Of a stretch of DNA of 18,842 nt, positions 1-6,377 are shown piece by piece. The notes below the pieces were generated by a model that saw only the letters and a program-made list of their open reading frames with translations, was not told where the DNA came from and ran no database searches. Location: assembly GCA_003315675.1 (NCBI GenBank), contig NIZU01000031.1, positions 1-18,842 of the forward strand, read 5' to 3'. Within the stretch, counting starts at the first letter, position 1, and each line of letters opens with the position of its first letter. The position numbers were made by a program, and so were the translations under genes. Source of the stretch: Methanocorpusculum sp. MCE (lineage in GTDB: Archaea; Halobacteriota; Methanomicrobia; Methanomicrobiales; Methanocorpusculaceae).

Positions 1-410
1 TGGCTGCATTTTGTTATAATATATATCAGGTGAAAACGATTCAAAACAGAGTGTAAATTAAAAAAAAAACGTCAAGGAATAATGGGTATTCTTCTTTTTT
101 TGGGGGGGGGTGAGGGGGTATGGATGTAGCCAATCTTCCTTAAATCATGATTCGCGTTAAAAAATGGGTTGATAGATATTCTCTATGATTTTACTAATAT
201 ATTAATTGCCGTGCTACATGTCAACTAGTGTCACGCAAACTATATATATATTCATATACAACTATTTGGATGACCCCTCACGCGTATGGAATTATTATCC
301 AAAATGGTTTCTGCATGTCTCCATTTCTGAAAGGAACAGGGTAATTTCGAAACGCCGTATGCTATTATTCCTGTATAGTACCAATAATACTCATTACAGG
401 GAGAGAAAAA
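1..410. other. Gene-free AT-rich left flank
   Basis: No convincing coding sequence is seen here; the short open frames lack codon character and family resemblance. The stretch contains an A-run at 61-69, the left arm of the terminal inverted repeat (102-183), and an AT-alternating tract at about 241-259 that could hold a TATA element. The last bases before the synthase start at 411 carry a good Shine-Dalgarno-like AGGGAG at 398-403. The region therefore probably serves as the upstream region of the broken synthase gene and as an intergenic repeat site. Confidence 0.6.
102..183 (+). repeat. Left arm of an 82-84 bp terminal inverted repeat
   Basis: Bases 102-183 match the reverse complement of 18759-18842 with only a handful of substitutions and small run-length differences. 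The outer part is a run of nine G followed by TGAGGGGG. The inner part ends in GATAGATATTCTC. Inside lies a perfect 10-bp palindrome, AATCATGATT, at 143-152, identical in both arms. The G-rich outer part could form a quadruplex. There is no coding capacity. It may be a dispersed intergenic repeat, because the window ends inside the other copy as a contig broken at a repeat would. Confidence 0.85.
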
Positions 411-738
411 ATGAGCAGATGGCAGGTGGAAATATATGATGTAACTCTGCGGGATGGAGATCAGGCACCTGGAGTGGTATTTTCCCCTGAAGAAAAACAG
501 GAAATCGCGGGACTTCTGGACGAGACAGGTATCAACTGTATTGAAGCGGACTTCCCAGCAGTTTCGGTCGGCGAACGTTCTTCCGTTCGTGCGGTTGCAT
601 CGCTCGGACTTGATGCACACATCTCCTGTCTCTGCCGAGCAGCAGCCACTGATGTGGACGCGGCACTTGATGCGGACGTTTCGATGGTGAACATCTTTCT
701 CGGCGTCTCGGATCTGCATATCAGGTGCAAGTTCCATG
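411..738 (+). pseudogene. Homocitrate/isopropylmalate synthase, N-terminal fragment
   Basis: This is the front of a DRE-TIM metallolyase that condenses acetyl-CoA with a 2-oxoacid. The diagnostic motif DVTLRDGDQAPG lies at about residues 10-21, and the fragment runs through SDLHI and into KFH at about residue 109. There it stops resembling the family, and the frame runs on to a chance stop at 921-923 through antisense HAD sequence. The start ATG at 411 is supported by AGGGAG eight bases upstream. The rest of the enzyme lies on the opposite strand at 15533-16323. Joining the two gives an in-frame protein of 372 residues without a LeuA regulatory domain, as expected for AksA/NifV-like homocitrate synthases. 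In methanogens AksA feeds coenzyme B synthesis; the exact substrate cannot be assigned. The breakpoint is uncertain by a few bases (about 735-741). Confidence 0.9.
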
Positions 739-837
739 TGCCATTAATGCATCAGCTGCGGCGAACCTCGCTCCCCGCAAATCATGGATGGTATTATCCA
801 TATCGAAGATTACCGCACGCGGCCAGAACCGGTCCAT
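739..837 (-). pseudogene. HAD phosphatase 2, N-terminal fragment
   Basis: Reading the minus strand from an ATG at 835-837 gives MDRFWPRAVIFDMDNTIHDL, which contains the HAD motif I DMDNT with nucleophile and acid/base aspartates. It continues through AADALMA, closely matching residues 23-50 of the intact HAD at 1887-2576. The resemblance stops at about 739 and the frame terminates at 721-723 inside synthase sequence. The C-terminal half lies at 16324-16872 on the plus strand. Joining them gives 215 residues in frame and restores LMAYCGVFGDL as in the paralogue. The fragment lacks motifs II-IV and cannot be a working phosphatase. Confidence 0.88.
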
Positions 838-895
838 CCACACATCATTGGCCGGTGAAATCATTAAATCATTTGTTTGGTATTATGGTGAAATC

Positions 896-905
896 TATAA
901 TATAT
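896..905 (+). promoter_or_regulatory. TATA element of the HTH regulator gene
   Basis: TATAATATAT lies 21-30 bases before the ATG at 926. No Shine-Dalgarno sequence is seen before that ATG. This spacing fits an archaeal leaderless promoter with transcription starting at or next to the start codon. Confidence 0.6.
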
Positions 906-917
906 CACAATGTGAAT
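903..917. promoter_or_regulatory. Operator-like inverted repeat before the HTH regulator
   Basis: TATCACAATGTGAAT has outer half-sites TCAC and GTGA around AAT. It shares the 12-base core CACAATGTGAAT with the site before nifS (4130-4144, minus-strand reading). It overlaps the end of the TATA element and lies 9-23 bases before the start codon, where a bound protein would block transcription. Autoregulation by the adjacent HTH protein is an inference. Confidence 0.6.
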
Positions 918-925
918 GTATAATC

Positions 926-1249
926 ATGGTTAAAGTCCCCTGCCAGGAAATAGTGTGGGACATCATCCCTGCAATACAGGCAGCTCTTGCAGCCGAACTC
1001 GTGAACCTTGGGGTGTCGCAGATTCAGGTTGCTAAATCTCTTTCTCTTGCTCCATCAGCCGTATCCCAGTACTTATCCGGCAAACGGGGGTATAGGATCG
1101 TTTTTGATGATGAGATCAAAGATGTCATCGCCAAAATCGCTGAAGAAATCAAATCCGGTTCGGTCACAGATGATGAGCTTGAAACCAAATTCTGCAGAAT
1201 CTGCCGTTCACTGAGAGGACGGAGTGGATGTGGCCATTTTCCCGAGTAG
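926..1249 (+). CDS. Small XRE/COG2522-like HTH regulator with four cysteines
   Basis: This 107-residue protein has a helix-turn-helix at about residues 28-54, including SQIQVAKSLSLAPSAVSQYL, typical of archaeal XRE-like (COG2522-type) regulators. Cysteines lie at residues 6, 90, 93 and 102, the last three forming a C-x2-C-x8-C group at the C-terminus. Such an arrangement could bind an Fe-S cluster or zinc. The ATG at 926 was chosen because the TATA element and operator-like repeat lie directly before it and family resemblance begins there; the open frame reaches upstream to 725 but covers antisense HAD sequence. The beta-carbonic anhydrase follows after 56 bases. The shared operator with nifSU makes it a candidate repressor of Fe-S assembly genes. 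The HTH call is firm; the regulon and ligand are inferred. Confidence 0.85.
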   Translation: MVKVPCQEIVWDIIPAIQAALAAELVNLGVSQIQVAKSLSLAPSAVSQYLSGKRGYRIVFDDEIKDVIAKIAEEIKSGSVTDDELETKFCRICRSLRGRSGCGHFPE

Positions 1250-1305
1250 AACCCAAAAACTCATAAGTTTGAAGAGTCAATTAAACTTCTATTGGGGTTT
1301 TACTC

Positions 1306-1890
1306 ATGATAGAAACATTTATACAAGGAAACAAGATTTTTCAGGAACAGGATTTCGAGCGAAAGAAAGAACGGTACATGCAGCTGACCACTCAGCAGCA
1401 CCCGACCGTGTTATGGGTCGGCTGCTCGGATTCCCGGGTCAATGCGGAACGTATCACCCACTGTCGTGCCGGAGAACTCTTCACCCACAGAAATATCGGG
1501 AACATCGTTCCGACACATGACTTGAATTTTGCGACCGTTCTTGAATATGCAGTTAAGCATCTCAAAGTAAAAGATATCGTGATCTGCGGCCACTCTGACT
1601 GCGGAGCTCTCAACGCTCTCGATGTCGACATGTCAAAGGATGCTTATATCCCTCAGTGGATTAATAATGCACGTGAAGCGCAGATCCGGGTCGATGCACG
1701 CCTTGGCGAGGCCAAGACTCCTGAAGAGAAGGCAATTCGCAAAAAAGCGATTGAGTATGAAAACGTCCGCCTGCAGATGGAACATCTCAGATCTTATCCG
1801 CTTGTTTCTCTGGCTGAAGAAAAAGGCTGTCTGCAAGTTCACGGTCTGTATTACGATCTGAAGACCGGTGCTCTTTCCAAGATCGCCTAA
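1306..1890 (+). CDS. Beta-class carbonic anhydrase
   Basis: This cytoplasmic zinc enzyme interconverts CO2 and bicarbonate. The 194-residue protein has the hallmark CSDSR with C40, D42 and R44, and HSDCG with H96 and C99; C40, H96 and C99 are the expected zinc ligands and the D42-R44 pair is the catalytic dyad. The length is typical of compact prokaryotic beta enzymes. The start ATG at 1306 puts the conserved N-terminal helices in frame. In a CO2-reducing, formate-using methanogen it would help supply CO2 or bicarbonate. It follows the HTH regulator on the same strand with a 56-base gap and may be cotranscribed. It is convergent with the HAD gene, overlapping by 4 bases. Confidence 0.95.
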   Translation: MIETFIQGNKIFQEQDFERKKERYMQLTTQQHPTVLWVGCSDSRVNAERITHCRAGELFTHRNIGNIVPTHDLNFATVLEYAVKHLKVKDIVICGHSDCGALNALDVDMSKDAYIPQWINNAREAQIRVDARLGEAKTPEEKAIRKKAIEYENVRLQMEHLRSYPLVSLAEEKGCLQVHGLYYDLKTGALSKIA

Positions 1891-2576
1891 CCTTTTTTTA
1901 AGAGTGCGAGAAATTCTTCCGGTGAATCAACCGCACAGATTTTATCCCGTTTATCAACAGAACCAAAGGTGGCATGTACTCCTTTGATGCCGAGTTCTCG
2001 TGGGGGCCGTACATCCCGATTCTTTTTGTCCCCGATCATTACCGTCTCTTCCGGCAAAACTCCTAATGCTTCGAGTGTCTTCTGATAGACCTGCGGATCG
2101 GGTTTCTTTACACCGAATGTTTCGGGCGTGACGACCAGTTCGAAATACTTTCCATAACCAAGGGATTCCATACGTTTTTCCATATCTTCACGGTCTGCAT
2201 TCGAAATGACAGCCAGATGGACCCCTTCTAATTTTAATTCGCTCAGAAGCTCCTCAATACCCTCGAAGGGAGATATACTGGCCAGTTCCAAGGTGTGATA
2301 GAGCCAGGTACACTGATCAAAATCAGCATCAACCCCGTCCGCCAGATAGAGGGCCACTGCATCTTCGATGAGGGTTGGCGGGTTTTTGTTCAGAGAGTAG
2401 ATATGGAGGTCTCCAAACACCCCGCAGTATGCCATCAAGGCATCTGCTGCACAATGGCGTGCCCGGCACAGATCGTGCAGGGTGTTATCCATATCGAAAA
2501 TGACTGCACGCGGAAGCTTTTGTTTAGAGCTCACAGGTATCACAGTCATGCCCGCATGAGCTGCATTCTCCGTCAC
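1887..2576 (-). CDS. HAD-superfamily phosphatase (intact copy)
   Basis: This haloacid dehalogenase-like hydrolase is 229 residues from the first ATG. Motif I is DMDNT with D28 and D30. Motif II is the ISNAD block. Motif III has its lysine in KKPDP, and motif IV is GDKKNRD. The alpha-helical cap after motif I resembles pyrimidine nucleotidase/YjjG-type enzymes, so it is probably a small-molecule phosphatase; the substrate is unknown. The start is uncertain: the first ATG lies 53 bases inside nifU and a second ATG at 2549 still overlaps it by 26 bases, so translation is probably coupled to nifU. A second, disrupted copy exists in this window (739-837 plus 16324-16872). Confidence 0.88.
   Translation of the reverse strand: MTENAAHAGMTVIPVSSKQKLPRAVIFDMDNTLHDLCRARHCAADALMAYCGVFGDLHIYSLNKNPPTLIEDAVALYLADGVDADFDQCTWLYHTLELASISPFEGIEELLSELKLEGVHLAVISNADREDMEKRMESLGYGKYFELVVTPETFGVKKPDPQVYQKTLEALGVLPEETVMIGDKKNRDVRPPRELGIKGVHATFGSVDKRDKICAVDSPEEFLALLKKG
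1893..1899 (+). terminator. T-run terminator after carbonic anhydrase
   Basis: Seven T residues directly follow the carbonic anhydrase stop codon. Archaeal RNA polymerase terminates at such T-runs without needing a hairpin. It lies inside the last codons of the convergent HAD gene. Confidence 0.5.
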
Positions 2577-2955
2577 CCCACGGATCTCTGCCTGACTTTA
2601 CCAGATAATCATTGATTGCTTTATGGATGGTCTCTTCTGCAAGGACCGAGCAGTGCATCTTTATTGCCGGTAATCCATCCAACGCTTCCGCCACGGCTTT
2701 GTTGGAAAGCGTCCATGCTTCTTCCAGCGTTTTGCCTTTGATCATCTCGGTGGCCATACTGCTGGACGCAATCGCAGCACCGCAGCCGAATGTCTGAAAC
2801 TTTGCATCAACAATGATATTGTTTTCGACTTTCAGATACATTTTCATGATATCCCCGCAGGAAGGATTTCCTTCTTCCCCGATACCATTTGCATCTTCGA
2901 TCACACCCACATTACGCGGGTTCGTGAAGTGATCCATTACTTTTTCACTGTACAT
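2524..2955 (-). CDS. nifU: Fe-S cluster assembly scaffold NifU/IscU
   Basis: This scaffold protein holds nascent Fe-S clusters made with sulfur from the upstream desulfurase. The 143-residue IscU-type domain has the three conserved ligands C33 (PSCGD, with D35), C58 (FGCGA) and C102 (MHCSV). Beyond the usual IscU end there is an extra tail with four cysteines at 131, 134, 138 and 141 (C-x2-C-x3-C-x2-C). It overlaps nifS by 11 bases and the downstream HAD gene by up to 53 bases, so the three form a tightly packed operon. The family call is firm; the role of the extra cysteine tail is unknown. Confidence 0.95.
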   Translation of the reverse strand: MYSEKVMDHFTNPRNVGVIEDANGIGEEGNPSCGDIMKMYLKVENNIIVDAKFQTFGCGAAIASSSMATEMIKGKTLEEAWTLSNKAVAEALDGLPAIKMHCSVLAEETIHKAINDYLVKSGRDPWGDGECSSCGHDCDTCEL

Positions 2956-4126
2956 TTTTCAACTCCTTTGGGGTAAGTGGGGACATTGCCCTAAGTTTTG
3001 CCACCGTTTCTGTGAGTGCGGCGATCACAATTTTCACATCCTCTGTCGTGGTTCGTTCTCCGATGGTGAGCCGGATGGAGCCGTGTGCGATATCGTGGGA
3101 GATCCCCATCGCCGTTAAGACGTGCGAGGGTTCAAGTGATGCCGAGTTGCAGGCACTTCCTGTCGATGCACATATGCCCTTCATGTTCAGGAACAGGAGA
3201 ATTGATTCTCCTTCGATGTACTCGAAGATGATGTTTGTGTTGTTTGGAATACGTTTTGTCGGGTGACCATTTAAGTGTGTTGCCGGGATTTTGAGAAGTT
3301 CACGGGTCAGTTCATCTCTCAGCGCTGTGAACCGTTTCGTCTCCTCCGGCATCATTTTGATTGCCCGGTCGATTGCAGAACCGAGACCCACGATTCCGGG
3401 AACATTTTCCGTGCCTGCCCGGCGTTTCTTTTCCTGAGCCCCGCCGTGAATGAAGTTTTGGATTCGTGTTCCTTTCCGGATGTAGAGGGCCCCGGTACCT
3501 TTTGGTCCGTAGAATTTGTGCCCTGAAAGTGAGAGAAGATCGATGTTGTCGGCAACGACATCTATCTGAACGTGGCCTACTGCTTGGACTGCGTCGGTGT
3601 GGAAATAGATCCCACGCTCTCTGGCGATCTTTCCGATCTCGGCAATCGGCTGGATCGTGCCGACCTCGTTGTTTGCATACATAACCGAGATGAGAATCGT
3701 GTCCGGGCGAATCGCTTTTTCGACCGACTCCGGAGAAACCATGCCGTATTTGTCTACCGGAAGATGGGTTATCTCAAATCCTCTGGATGCGAGCCATTCG
3801 CAGGAATGCAAAATCGCATGATGCTCGATCGCAGTCGTGATGATGTGTTTTCCCTTTCGTTCGTTGGCAAATGCCACGCCTTTCAATGCCCAATTGTCGG
3901 ATTCGGTTCCGCCGTTGGTAAAGTAGATTTCGTCAGGTTGCGCATTGATTGCTGATGCTACCTGTTTTCTGGGGTGGTCAAGAGCCGTTTTGTTGGACTG
4001 TCCAATAGAATAAACAGAAGAGGGATTGCCGAACTCTTCGGAGAAGTAGGGCAGCATTGCTTTCACGACCTCCTCGGCAGTGTAGGTCGTAGCAGCGTGA
4101 TCCATGTAGATTATTTTTTCAGCCAT
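2945..4126 (-). CDS. nifS: Cysteine desulfurase NifS/IscS
   Basis: This PLP enzyme releases sulfur from cysteine as an enzyme persulfide for Fe-S cluster building. From the ATG at 4126 it is 393 residues. It shows the PLP-binding lysine K204 in SGHKFYGPKG, the histidine in EHHA, the TDAVQA block, and the catalytic C326 in the STGSACNS loop. A GTG at 4135 would add three residues, but the ATG lies 25-34 bases downstream of a TATA-like element and has no Shine-Dalgarno sequence, consistent with a leaderless mRNA starting near 4126. An operator-like repeat sits at 4130-4144. It overlaps nifU by 11 bases. Confidence 0.95.
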   Translation of the reverse strand: MAEKIIYMDHAATTYTAEEVVKAMLPYFSEEFGNPSSVYSIGQSNKTALDHPRKQVASAINAQPDEIYFTNGGTESDNWALKGVAFANERKGKHIITTAIEHHAILHSCEWLASRGFEITHLPVDKYGMVSPESVEKAIRPDTILISVMYANNEVGTIQPIAEIGKIARERGIYFHTDAVQAVGHVQIDVVADNIDLLSLSGHKFYGPKGTGALYIRKGTRIQNFIHGGAQEKKRRAGTENVPGIVGLGSAIDRAIKMMPEETKRFTALRDELTRELLKIPATHLNGHPTKRIPNNTNIIFEYIEGESILLFLNMKGICASTGSACNSASLEPSHVLTAMGISHDIAHGSIRLTIGERTTTEDVKIVIAALTETVAKLRAMSPLTPKELKNVQ

Positions 4127-4129
4127 AAT

Positions 4130-4144
4130 ATTCACATTGTGAAT
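4130..4144. promoter_or_regulatory. Operator-like inverted repeat before nifS
   Basis: ATTCACATTGTGAAT is a 15-base inverted repeat with perfect 6-base arms ATTCAC and GTGAAT around a 3-base centre. Read on the minus strand it contains CACAATGTGAAT, identical to the core before the HTH regulator gene at 906-917. It lies between the TATA element and the nifS ATG, a position expected for repression. Confidence 0.65.
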
Positions 4145-4150
4145 TCCATC

Positions 4151-4160
4151 TAATTATAGT
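4151..4160 (-). promoter_or_regulatory. TATA element of nifSU
   Basis: On the minus strand the sequence reads AACTATAATTAG across this position, about 25-34 bases before the nifS ATG at 4126. That is the usual spacing from an archaeal TATA box to a leaderless start. The call rests on position and composition only. Confidence 0.5.
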
Positions 4161-4204
4161 TATATGTTTTCTTTATATCTAAATATTAGGTATGGGGCTA
4201 GATT

Positions 4205-4891
4205 TTATTCAGTCAGAATCTGCTTATCCAAGAGATACGATCCTTTTTTTGTGATGTCTTGCACTTCCGTCAGCATGGAATGATAGAAATCAGCCGTAGC
4301 TTTCTTCCGGATTGCAGCCATCTCTTTTCCCGTCTGCGTATAAAACCGGTCATACATTCCCTCCAATTTAACATTGTATTCATGGAAAAATGAGTTGGTA
4401 TTGTCACCATCTTTCTCTGAGATAGTGCCATCCGTTCCGCAGAAGTAGAGCGGCGTTGCATGCTGACCTTTGTAGGCAAGTGTTCGTGCAATACCGACGG
4501 CCCCGGTCACATTGAGTTTGTCAGAATCAAACAGAATTTTTGCTTCAATGGATTCCGGAATCTGTCCGGCACGAAAGCGGTGTGTTCTGATACAATCGCT
4601 GACGTGAGATACAAATGGTTCAGGAAAACCATGTTCACGCAGAAAAGTTTCGGCTTTTTTTGCACCGGCTTTGGCGTGACAGACATGGGGATTTTCAAAA
4701 GGTTCCTTTCTCCCGATATCGTGAAGAAGGCAGGCAGCAATCAGGCAGTCATAATCTACTGAAGCCTCGTGTTCCGCAAGGGTAAGAGCTGCATAGAGGA
4801 CGCGGTAAATATGGTTTTTATCATGTGCAGTATCCGCTGCCATACACGCCTGCATATATGTATCTAAAATCTCATAGGTCTCTTTATCCAT
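4205..4891 (-). CDS. HD-domain phosphohydrolase
   Basis: The 228-residue protein has the HD metal-dependent phosphohydrolase pattern: H27 in HDKNHIYRV, H57-D58 in LLHDIGR, a histidine in CHAKAGA, IRTHR near residue 101, and the FDSDKL block with D122 and D124. This resembles the YedJ/RdgC-like group of HD proteins that hydrolyse nucleotides or phosphate esters. The substrate is not evident. A purine-rich CGGAG lies before the ATG at 4891. It sits between fdhB and nifS on the same strand, but the 228-base gap on one side and the nifS promoter on the other suggest its own transcript. Confidence 0.85.
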   Translation of the reverse strand: MDKETYEILDTYMQACMAADTAHDKNHIYRVLYAALTLAEHEASVDYDCLIAACLLHDIGRKEPFENPHVCHAKAGAKKAETFLREHGFPEPFVSHVSDCIRTHRFRAGQIPESIEAKILFDSDKLNVTGAVGIARTLAYKGQHATPLYFCGTDGTISEKDGDNTNSFFHEYNVKLEGMYDRFYTQTGKEMAAIRKKATADFYHSMLTEVQDITKKGSYLLDKQILTE

Positions 4892-5091
4892 AATTTAATC
4901 TCCGTGAGATCATCACAGTACTATTGGCAGTAACAACTAAAAAACTTCCATCAAGCTTTACTTCAAGTTAGAATAATGAGAACTCTGTTATATTGAAAGG
5001 AGTTATCTTACCCCTATAGTGAATCTGTTTAATCCGTGTCAGTTTTTTGAATAACACGCACAAACTATACACAAGGTTTTTTTTTTAATCT

Positions 5092-5096
5092 AAAAA
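5092..5096 (-). terminator. Possible T-run terminator after fdhB
   Basis: On the minus strand CCCCCTCTTTTTAG follows the fdhB stop by about 25 bases. A short T-run after a pyrimidine stretch is a plausible archaeal terminator. No strong hairpin is seen. A separate run of ten T on the plus strand at 5077-5086 lies in the same gap and has no obvious gene to serve. Confidence 0.35.
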
Positions 5097-5119
5097 GAGG
5101 GGGTAAACGGGAATCCAGT

Positions 5120-6376
5120 TTATTTTTCTTCGCCAAACACGTTTTCGTAAATCATGTCGGAGCCGGTTGCATGCAGACGTGCACGCTCGTCGGCTTCTTC
5201 TGCGAATGCAAGGACTGGGAGTTCCATGTCGACACCCGGTGTGTGTCCGAACATCTTTTCAAGCTCGACCTGCTGGGCGTGCATGAAGAGTGAGTTCGGG
5301 ATATCCATCGGACAGAGTTCCTGACACTGACCACAGTTGATACATGAATCGGCAATGTGTGCGAATCTGATCATCTGGAACATGAAGTCCGGCGGAATGA
5401 TTCCTGGACGAACAAGGTGTGGTTTCTTGGTGGAGCATTCAACACAGTAACAGATCGGACAGCTTTCAATGCATGAGTAGCATTTGATACAGCGTGACGA
5501 TTCCTTCTGCATGAATTCCAGGCGTTTTGCACCATAGCCAAGGGCATCGAACTGCTTCTTCTGGTTCTTCTTACCCATCTTGATCATGACGTTCTCGATC
5601 TTTCCGCGGATCTCGAGACCTTTTGCCTCGGGTGCGCAGGTGTCGATGATGCCGGATTTTACCGCACCGTCGAAGATCATGGCGCCTTTCTCGGAGCAGA
5701 TCTCAACAAAGGTTGCCTTCCCGGCTTTCTCGCCGAAGACACCCCAGTTTCCGCAGGAGATGTCGGCCTGACGGGGGATCTTGGTTTCGCAGCGCTGACA
5801 GTTCAGACGGCGGCCGAGACCTTCCTCCTCCAACTCATCAATTGAAATACCTTTGTGCTGGTGTTTGCCCTCTGCATCGGTGTATTCAATGATGAACTGA
5901 CCTTTGTCGATCTCCTCTTTGAAAACACAGTCCGGGTCCACACCGTACTTCTCGGCAATCATCTTTCTTGCCATGAACGGGGTAACTGATCCACCGCAGT
6001 TCAGACCGATCATCACGACGTTGTCCAGGTTGATCTGGTTACGCTTTGCAAGTTCGTACATTGCTTTTGCATCGCATCCCTTGACGGTAACGGCGATCTT
6101 CATGTCTTTTGCACCGTTCAGGTACTTCTTGATGAGTTTGGGCAGAAGCAGCGTACCGCAGTGGAGGGATCCTGCCGTGGAGGCAATGTCGGCCGGATCG
6201 GTAATGAATGCCGGCTGCGGATCATAGAGATCCACACCTTTTTTGACGGTTAGAACCATATCAACGATCTTGTTCTCAAGCATGTACTTGAGAAGTGATG
6301 TAACTGCTCCTCCGCATTCTCCTTTGATCCCTGCATCTTTCGTCCATGCATAGCACATATCGCCTTTTGCTGACAT
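5120..6376 (-). CDS. fdhB: F420-dependent formate dehydrogenase, beta subunit
   Basis: This subunit passes electrons from the catalytic subunit to coenzyme F420 through Fe-S clusters and FAD. The 418-residue protein belongs to the FrhB/FdhB family. It has an N-terminal F420/FAD-binding region, a middle Cys motif NCQRCE near residue 193 with SCGNWG near 208, and two ferredoxin-type 4Fe-4S motifs at C296/299/302/306 and C345/348/351/355. The start ATG is one base after the fdhA stop codon, so the two are cotranscribed and probably translationally coupled. In methanogens the complex is cytoplasmic and often associates with heterodisulfide reductase. Confidence 0.95.
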   Translation of the reverse strand: MSAKGDMCYAWTKDAGIKGECGGAVTSLLKYMLENKIVDMVLTVKKGVDLYDPQPAFITDPADIASTAGSLHCGTLLLPKLIKKYLNGAKDMKIAVTVKGCDAKAMYELAKRNQINLDNVVMIGLNCGGSVTPFMARKMIAEKYGVDPDCVFKEEIDKGQFIIEYTDAEGKHQHKGISIDELEEEGLGRRLNCQRCETKIPRQADISCGNWGVFGEKAGKATFVEICSEKGAMIFDGAVKSGIIDTCAPEAKGLEIRGKIENVMIKMGKKNQKKQFDALGYGAKRLEFMQKESSRCIKCYSCIESCPICYCVECSTKKPHLVRPGIIPPDFMFQMIRFAHIADSCINCGQCQELCPMDIPNSLFMHAQQVELEKMFGHTPGVDMELPVLAFAEEADERARLHATGSDMIYENVFGEEK

Positions 6377-6377
6377 T

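Noticed and set aside
854..895. Direct repeat GGTGAAATC before the HTH regulator
   Set aside because: Nine bases, not found before nifS, partly overlapping neutral AT-rich sequence; no support for a function.
411..923. Open frame of 170 codons as one complete gene
   Set aside because: Homology to the synthase ends near 738; the rest is antisense HAD gene and intergenic sequence, so the product would be a chance chimera.
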